In this document: in pieces, positions 59,239-64,000 of the stretch
Layout: every line of letters starts with the position of its first letter
Position numbering within the stretch: position 1 is the first letter of the stretch
NCBI GenBank assembly: GCA_028015205.1
Contig: CM051512.1
Coordinates: 10,414,255 to 10,478,254 of the forward strand
Length of the DNA: 64,000 bases
Direction of reading: 5' to 3'
Origin: Mytilisepta virgata
Taxonomy: Eukaryota > Mollusca > Bivalvia > Mytilida > Mytilidae
Made by a program: the position numbers and the translations under genes
Notes under the pieces: model-generated
Told to the model about the DNA's origin: nothing
The model's database searches: none
Seen by the model: only the letters and a program-made list of their open reading frames with translations

Positions 59239-59955
59239 ACCAATTTAACGGATCATTGTTCTGTAGGCCGTTGTCAAAGTTAAAGTGCGAATAGATAATA
59301 ATTACCTTCTCAACAACTGCTGTGGTTAATTTTTCTACTTCTTCACCACACAAAATTTTCTTCTTTGCGTCATTTATAATTCTTTTTATAAATCTCGGAG
59401 AACAATTGATTACTTTTAGACTTTTCTCTACTTGATCCCATAATCTTTGCAAGTCCGTTGCGTTAAATACTTTAGAATCTATTGCATGCGCAACTGAATT
59501 TCTCACGTCAATAAAGTTTTTAATCATTTTCTTGTCGTTAGGCAGTATAGATAGATCCGATATCAACCAATGAAAACAGCTTATGTCGAAGTCACTTATG
59601 TCCTCAGACTTCTCTTTATATCCACAAATACAAACTGTTTCTTTGAACCCATTCTTATAAACATTGTGACTAGAATCAAATGAATCTTTATTCGCTAAAT
59701 ACATCTTCTGAAAAAATTCTCTCATCATTTTCCCTTTTATTTTCATACTGCACCCAGCAGGTGGGCATTCACAGCAAAAAAGCTTTCCGTTCACCTGATG
59801 ATGGAAAAAATGTTTTTTTTCCGCCAAGAAGGTTACAAATGATCCATGTGACTCTGTAATCTTTCGATCTATATAATCGCGTACAACATCAGCACCGGAA
59901 TTCTTCACAAACTGAAACAGCAATAAGAACTGTTCTTCTTCCTTCGAGCACATTT
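59239..59955 (-). CDS. Exon encoding DZIP3-type HEPN domain
   Basis: A 717-base minus-strand exon. Acceptor TTTATTTTTTTATTGTAG is followed by AA and an ATG (59953). The frame MCSKEEEQFL continues 238 codons to a donor, either TGGT then GTGAGG (59239, phase 1, my choice) or GAG then GTACGT (59234, phase 0). Numbering from that Met, residues ~15-185 match the HEPN domain of DZIP3-like proteins: Cys cluster CCECPPAGC (60-68), SDFDISCFHWLI (~120-131), and RNSVAH (151-156), the R-x4-H motif of HEPN ribonuclease-type folds. FNATDLQRLWDQVEKSLKVI closes the fold. HEPN proteins often act in RNA cleavage or innate defence, and this family is expanded in bivalves; a specific role here is not shown. A Penelope-like element lies immediately upstream in opposite orientation. 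Confidence 0.8.
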
Positions 59956-60058
59956 CTACAATAAAAAAATAAACTATCTTAAAATATATCACCCTACTAA
60001 TAATCCAAACCTCAGCACACCCCTTCGCAGACAAACAGAAGAATTTTGGATTAAGGAA

Positions 60059-62392
60059 TTGGGTACCGCTATGCCATATGGTTGCAATGATAAAATTGAC
60101 AGCATTGGGAATCTTTCAAGCCCAAAATGCAGCGAAATCAATGTGATGAATATTTTCAATATAACTCCACGCCGTAAACGCAGTCATGGTCATCGACATT
60201 ACACTTCGCCTATTGACCATGATATCTCCTTAAATGCGTTATTGCCGTACATACAAAAACCTTTAGGACTACATCACATTCGAACTAAACTATATTCCAT
60301 TCCTTTGTGTAAGCTTAGCTCACTCCACAAAAAAGCAATGGAGCAACAAATCAAGAATTTTAATTCAGCTGAATACAAACTCGCTGCTGTGGTATCGGAT
60401 ATTGCTTCTCACAGATTATTCAAACCAGTTCGCATCCATAACGACGAATCTCACCAAAGGTCGTTCCTCAAAGTTAACTTTGTTAATAAAGGCTTGGATG
60501 CCATTAATCTCAGCAATATCCTTCACCACAAAACAGTAAAATCTAAAATTCCGCCATATTTCAAAGACCAAACTGTTCCACTTATTTCTTATTCTTATAC
60601 AAAACCCATTGCAACCAAGATTTTCAATTACAAACGGGCATTGCGGGACCTTAATTCCTCAAAGTCTAAACCCCCTGACTGCTCCTGTTCGACATCTCCA
60701 TTCAATTATAGTCCTGTGGGTCATGTTATCACTGGAGATCTCAATATAGTTGATAATCAAAAGCTTAAAAATATGCTAGCTAAAGGCCCCAAATACCGAG
60801 AACCTCAGCCAATTAATTGGAAATACAATTTCAAGTTACTTATGGATTCGGTTGAGGACTATGCCAGAAAATGGACTTCAAAAGAACAGGAGCCTGCTGA
60901 CACACTTTCAGAGTGGGTGAAGGCTATTAGGTCAATGATCCAAATCAGAATTAAAAGCCTCCAAGGGTCTATGAGCACTAAAGCTATATCCATCTTTAAA
61001 GACCCTAAGGTTGTTGAAAACTTGACTCGCCTCCATGACAAATATGTAGTTGTCCCAGCTGACAAGGCCCCCAATAACATCGTTTTTGTTTGTAAGAACT
61101 ATTATTTTGAGTGTCTTAGAAACGAATTGGGAATAGATAACACTGCGGGTAACCCAACTTATACACCGACCACACTCACTAAGCAGGAAGTCCTTGATAA
61201 CCACAAGACCGTTCTTCATTCCTTTGGCATTTCTACAAAGGATGAAGAAATGGACCTTCCTGCTCTTTATTGGATTCCTAAACTACATAAGAATCCATTT
61301 AAACAAAGGTACATTGCTGGGTCAGCTAATTGCTTTACAAAACCTCTTTCAAAGATTTTAACATCCATATTGACATGTGTTAAAGAGGGCCTTCAGAATT
61401 ACTGTGAAACATCATATTCCACCAGTGGCGTCAATCAAATGTGGATTCTTAAAAACTCCAAAAATTTACTTCAATATCTAAAATCAAAATCTTTGGCTAC
61501 ATGCAACAGCATAAAAACTTTCGACTTCTCTACACTCTACACTACCATACCACATTCTCAATTAAAAGATCGCTTAAAGCAACTAGTTCATCAATGTTTT
61601 TTCAAGAAAAATGGGACACGCAGGTATAAATTCCTTGTTCTAGGTAGAGAAAAGTCTTATTTCGTGAAGAACCACTCTGATTCTGACAAAAAGTATTCTG
61701 AAGATGAAATTACAAACATGTTAGATTTTCTCATAGACAACATATTCGTTGAATTTGGCGGTCTAATTTTTCAACAAACAATCGGCATTCCAATGGGAAC
61801 CAACTGTGCCCCTCTCCTCGCCGATCTGTTTCTGTACTCATATGAAGCGGACTTCATTCAAGGGTTACTACGTGAAAACAAAAAGAAACTAGCCCAATCC
61901 TTTAATTTCACTTTTCGTTATATAGATGATGTGTTGTCGTTAAATAACGACAAATTCCAAGACTTTCTACATCTTATCTACCCCAGTGAGCTTGAAATTA
62001 AGGATACTACAGATACACCAAAGTCCGCTTCATATTTGGATTTGTTTCTTGAAATAGACTATGAGGGACGTTTGAAGACAAAACTTTATGACAAACGTGA
62101 TGACTTCAACTTTCCTATTGTTAATTTTCCCTTCTTGAGTAGCAATATACCAGCATCGCCTGCATATGGCGTCTACGTTTCTCAGCTTATCCGATTTTCA
62201 AGGGCATGCGTGAGTTACCCTGACTTTCGACAAAGAGGATTACTGCTGTCACAAAAGCTTCTTAACCAGGGTTTTATCAGGGATAAGTTGATGTCATCAC
62301 TTAAGAAATTTTACGGTCGTCATCATGAATTGATTGACCATTACAGTGTTCCAATATCTAAGATGATGTTGGACCTGTTCCCACTGTCGTAA
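60059..62392 (+). CDS. Penelope-like reverse transcriptase (777 codons)
   Basis: An open frame of 777 codons; it is also open further upstream, and the first ATG is at 60071. N-terminal residues ~1-25 include the last part of a FWIKELGTAMPYGCN block that resembles the end of a GIY-YIG-type nuclease domain, so the missing upstream part may have been an endonuclease. The RT core has FDFSTLYTTIPH (~487-498), GIPMGTNCAPLLADLFL (~576-592) and YIDD (621-624). An extension ends VPISKMMLDLFPLS. No C-terminal GIY-YIG domain follows, unlike canonical Penelope elements. The protein would copy RNA into DNA in the nucleus. The frame has no stop or frameshift, so the copy is young, though probably 5'-truncated. 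Confidence 0.8.
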   Translation: MGTAMPYGCNDKIDSIGNLSSPKCSEINVMNIFNITPRRKRSHGHRHYTSPIDHDISLNALLPYIQKPLGLHHIRTKLYSIPLCKLSSLHKKAMEQQIKNFNSAEYKLAAVVSDIASHRLFKPVRIHNDESHQRSFLKVNFVNKGLDAINLSNILHHKTVKSKIPPYFKDQTVPLISYSYTKPIATKIFNYKRALRDLNSSKSKPPDCSCSTSPFNYSPVGHVITGDLNIVDNQKLKNMLAKGPKYREPQPINWKYNFKLLMDSVEDYARKWTSKEQEPADTLSEWVKAIRSMIQIRIKSLQGSMSTKAISIFKDPKVVENLTRLHDKYVVVPADKAPNNIVFVCKNYYFECLRNELGIDNTAGNPTYTPTTLTKQEVLDNHKTVLHSFGISTKDEEMDLPALYWIPKLHKNPFKQRYIAGSANCFTKPLSKILTSILTCVKEGLQNYCETSYSTSGVNQMWILKNSKNLLQYLKSKSLATCNSIKTFDFSTLYTTIPHSQLKDRLKQLVHQCFFKKNGTRRYKFLVLGREKSYFVKNHSDSDKKYSEDEITNMLDFLIDNIFVEFGGLIFQQTIGIPMGTNCAPLLADLFLYSYEADFIQGLLRENKKKLAQSFNFTFRYIDDVLSLNNDKFQDFLHLIYPSELEIKDTTDTPKSASYLDLFLEIDYEGRLKTKLYDKRDDFNFPIVNFPFLSSNIPASPAYGVYVSQLIRFSRACVSYPDFRQRGLLLSQKLLNQGFIRDKLMSSLKKFYGRHHELIDHYSVPISKMMLDLFPLS

Positions 62393-62395
62393 CCT

Positions 62396-62655
62396 TTCAT
62401 GTGCCTCCTACGATTTGTGACTTCCACCGGATTGACTTTGTTGAACTTCACGACGGGTGCCGTATACGGAGCAGGAACTGCTTACCCTTCCGGAGCACCT
62501 GGGTTCACTCCTGGTTTTTATAGGAGTTCGTGTTGTTCATTGTTTTTAGTTTTCTGTGTTTATTTGTTGTGCTTGTTTTTGTTCGTTTGTCTTCCCGGGT
62601 TTGTCTGTCCAATGGATTACGTTTTATTGATTGCTCCTTAGGTATATTTGTCCTT
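62396..62655 (+). repeat. Shared 3' tail of the Penelope-like family
   Basis: This tail is kept in copies at 1785-2048, 2517-2785, 4056-4285 and 45740-45937, and in part at 27852-27932. It contains CCGTATACGGAGCAGGAACTG and ends GGTATATTTGTCC. An 80-codon open frame (62399-62641) is present, but its hydrophobic Cys/Leu-rich reading looks incidental. Confidence 0.75.
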
Positions 62656-63115
62656 TTTTTTGAAGAACTGCGTTGAGAAAGAAAACTGTTGTCAAAAATT
62701 CAAGTCAAGATCAATTTCAAAGTACAGTGGCAAAACTAGGTAAATTCGACCATATACTATCTGTTACACATAATGTCAAGATGTGTCTAGTGTTAATGCA
62801 GTGAAAAGTTTTCCATTTAAAACGGAGATGCGTAGGCTATCCAAAATTGGTAGATGTCCAATCATACGTTCTAATTCTATCGACATCATACTTCGAGTGT
62901 ATTGAAAACGCCAATGACATTACGACGTCACTATATGCGAGGTTTTTCCAGACTGAAGGAAAAAGGGATCGAGACGTTCGGAACAATCAAAAATCGATTG
63001 AAAGCCGTAAGGGGGAAATGAAAAAATGCATACCGAGAAAGAAAAATACAAAGCACATTGGAGACCTTCGTAAAAGAATCCGTGACTCAAAAAAGTGAAA
63101 AATTACATATTAAGA
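62656..63115. other. No supported gene
   Basis: A plus frame (62847-63098) ends in a Lys/Arg-rich stretch and could be a remnant of something larger, but no domain or splice signals were recognised. Confidence 0.3.
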
Positions 63116-64000
63116 CAAACTTATTCATCCATCAAAGTTATATAGTTAGTTCCTGTGCAAGTCTTTTCCAATAAGGATTCAATGAAAACTTTGAACAGCC
63201 GCAGCTGTCGGTTGAACACATGAATCTCAACCAAAAGTGGATCATTTGTAAAAGGTACTGTCTTCAGCAATCTTGCAAAGTTTCAAAACATTTCATAATG
63301 TAGTTTGAAAAGAGAAGATTTTTGAAAATTGGCCAATGTAAACCAAGGATGGCCTCTTGCAGCCACATTGTTCATCAAACTAGAACCAAAGGTAAATATT
63401 TGGTAGAGATTCTTTCATAAATCATTCCTGCCAACATCGGTTACAATCTGCCCATTATTTCCTGAGTAAATGACAAAACAAACCCCTTCCCATATGGATT
63501 CAATGGAAACGTTGAACAGCCGTGGCCGTCGGTTGAGCAGATGAATCTGAACCAAAAGTGGATCATTTGTAGAGGGTTTATTTGTCATCAGTCCTTCAAA
63601 GTTTCAAAACAATTCAAAATGTAGTTTCAGAAAAGAAGATTTGTGATAATTGACCACTAAAAATCAAAGATGGCCTCTGGCTTCCATGTGTTCTTTCAAC
63701 CGGAACCAAACGTCGAGAGTTGGTCAAGGTCGCGCCGTCCATACATCATTCCTGTCAACTTTTGTTACAACCTACCTACTTGTTCCTGAGCAAATGACAT
63801 AAAAGTCCTTTCCAATATGGTTTATATGCAAACGTAGAACAGCCGAGGCCTTCGGTTGAGCGGATGTATCTCAACCAAAAGTGGATCGTCTGTAGAGGGA
63901 ATATATGTCATCAATCCTGCAAAGTGTCAAAAAATTTCATACTGTAGTTTCAGAGAAGATTTTTGAAAATTGACCAATAAAAATGAATGATGGTCTCTGG
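63116..64000 (+). repeat. ~320-bp tandem repeat, three units, continuing beyond window
   Basis: Units starting near 63150, 63475 and 63795 share TCTTTTCCAATA/TCCTTTCCAATATGG, AACAGCCG(C/T)(A/G)GC, TCAACCAAAAGTGGATC and TTTCAAAAC(A/C)TTTCA-like words. No coding potential. The last unit is cut by the window end. Confidence 0.75.

Larger units (their letters stand above)
59995..62655 (+). mobile_element. Penelope-like retroelement, nearly intact ORF
   Basis: The insertion spans the RT frame and a ~260-base 3' tail ending CTTAGGTATATTTGTCC and a T run. Similarity to five or more other fragments in the window shares this 3' end, while 5' ends vary, as expected for target-primed reverse transcription. 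The 5' end is truncated at about 59995, inside the module encoding FWIKELGTAMPYGCN. It sits in the upstream intron or flank of the HEPN exon. Confidence 0.8.

Noticed and set aside
59790..59810. Another CTGATGA hammerhead core
   Set aside because: Neither stem II nor stem III can form; it lies in the HEPN exon.

Overview
The window looks like nuclear DNA of a bivalve mollusc, most likely a mussel (Mytilus-like). It is AT-rich, has short exons in very long introns, and is full of animal mobile elements. These include Penelope-like retroelements, Helitron-like elements carrying minisatellite arrays and ACGG/TCCG microsatellites (similar to bivalve pearl/CvA-type repeats), a tRNA-derived SINE, hammerhead-ribozyme retrozymes and a Polinton-like element. 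No bacterial gene organisation is present. Species is an inference from repeat families and was not checked against a database.

Host genes. Ten exons can be supported on the minus strand by reading frame plus splice signals. The largest (59955-59239) carries a DZIP3-type HEPN domain with an R-x4-H motif. It is followed leftward by seven exons (47522-47475, 47390-47364, 46523-46410, 45215-44910, 44058-43957, 35311-35189, 32867-32694). Each of the eight is a multiple of three long, enters in phase 1 and leaves in phase 1. The last encodes a Lys-rich stretch plus a transmembrane segment. A possible terminal exon (18402-18095) and a further phase 1-1 exon with a possible TIR/Rossmann-like fold (7209-6739) may belong to the same gene or to a second one. 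Whether these exons form one transcript needs RNA data.

Mobile DNA. An ~8 kb element (about 7.90-15.89 kb) has degenerate terminal inverted repeats. It carries decayed remnants of a protein-primed-type family B DNA polymerase (minus), a Polinton/adintovirus-type integrase N-terminus (plus), a TBP-like protein (plus) and a PC4/p15-like domain (minus). No capsid genes were seen. At 21.45-21.99 kb two type I hammerhead ribozymes lie 377 bp apart, the layout of a retrozyme. At 20.61-21.21 kb a 603-bp inverted repeat is built from three mirrored 61-bp units per arm. One nearly intact Penelope-like reverse transcriptase (60-62.65 kb) and at least five fragments share a 3' tail. A second, more diverged Penelope lineage sits at 48.4-49.5 kb. 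Other elements are a solo LTR with a 4-bp target duplication (31.32-31.92 kb), an L1-like LINE remnant (28.25-29.47 kb), and several Helitron-like elements ending in a hairpin plus CTAG (18.8-20.0, 33.9-34.7, 38.8-40.8, 51.2-53.4 kb).

The right part (53.7-58.4 kb) is a 1.5-kb tandem duplication rich in TGACCTTTGACCT words, then a triple hairpin array, a 31-bp minisatellite and a compact CpG-rich cluster of ETS/CRE/E2F-like sites that may be a promoter. The remaining stretches are AT-rich intron or intergenic sequence with no gene that can be supported.
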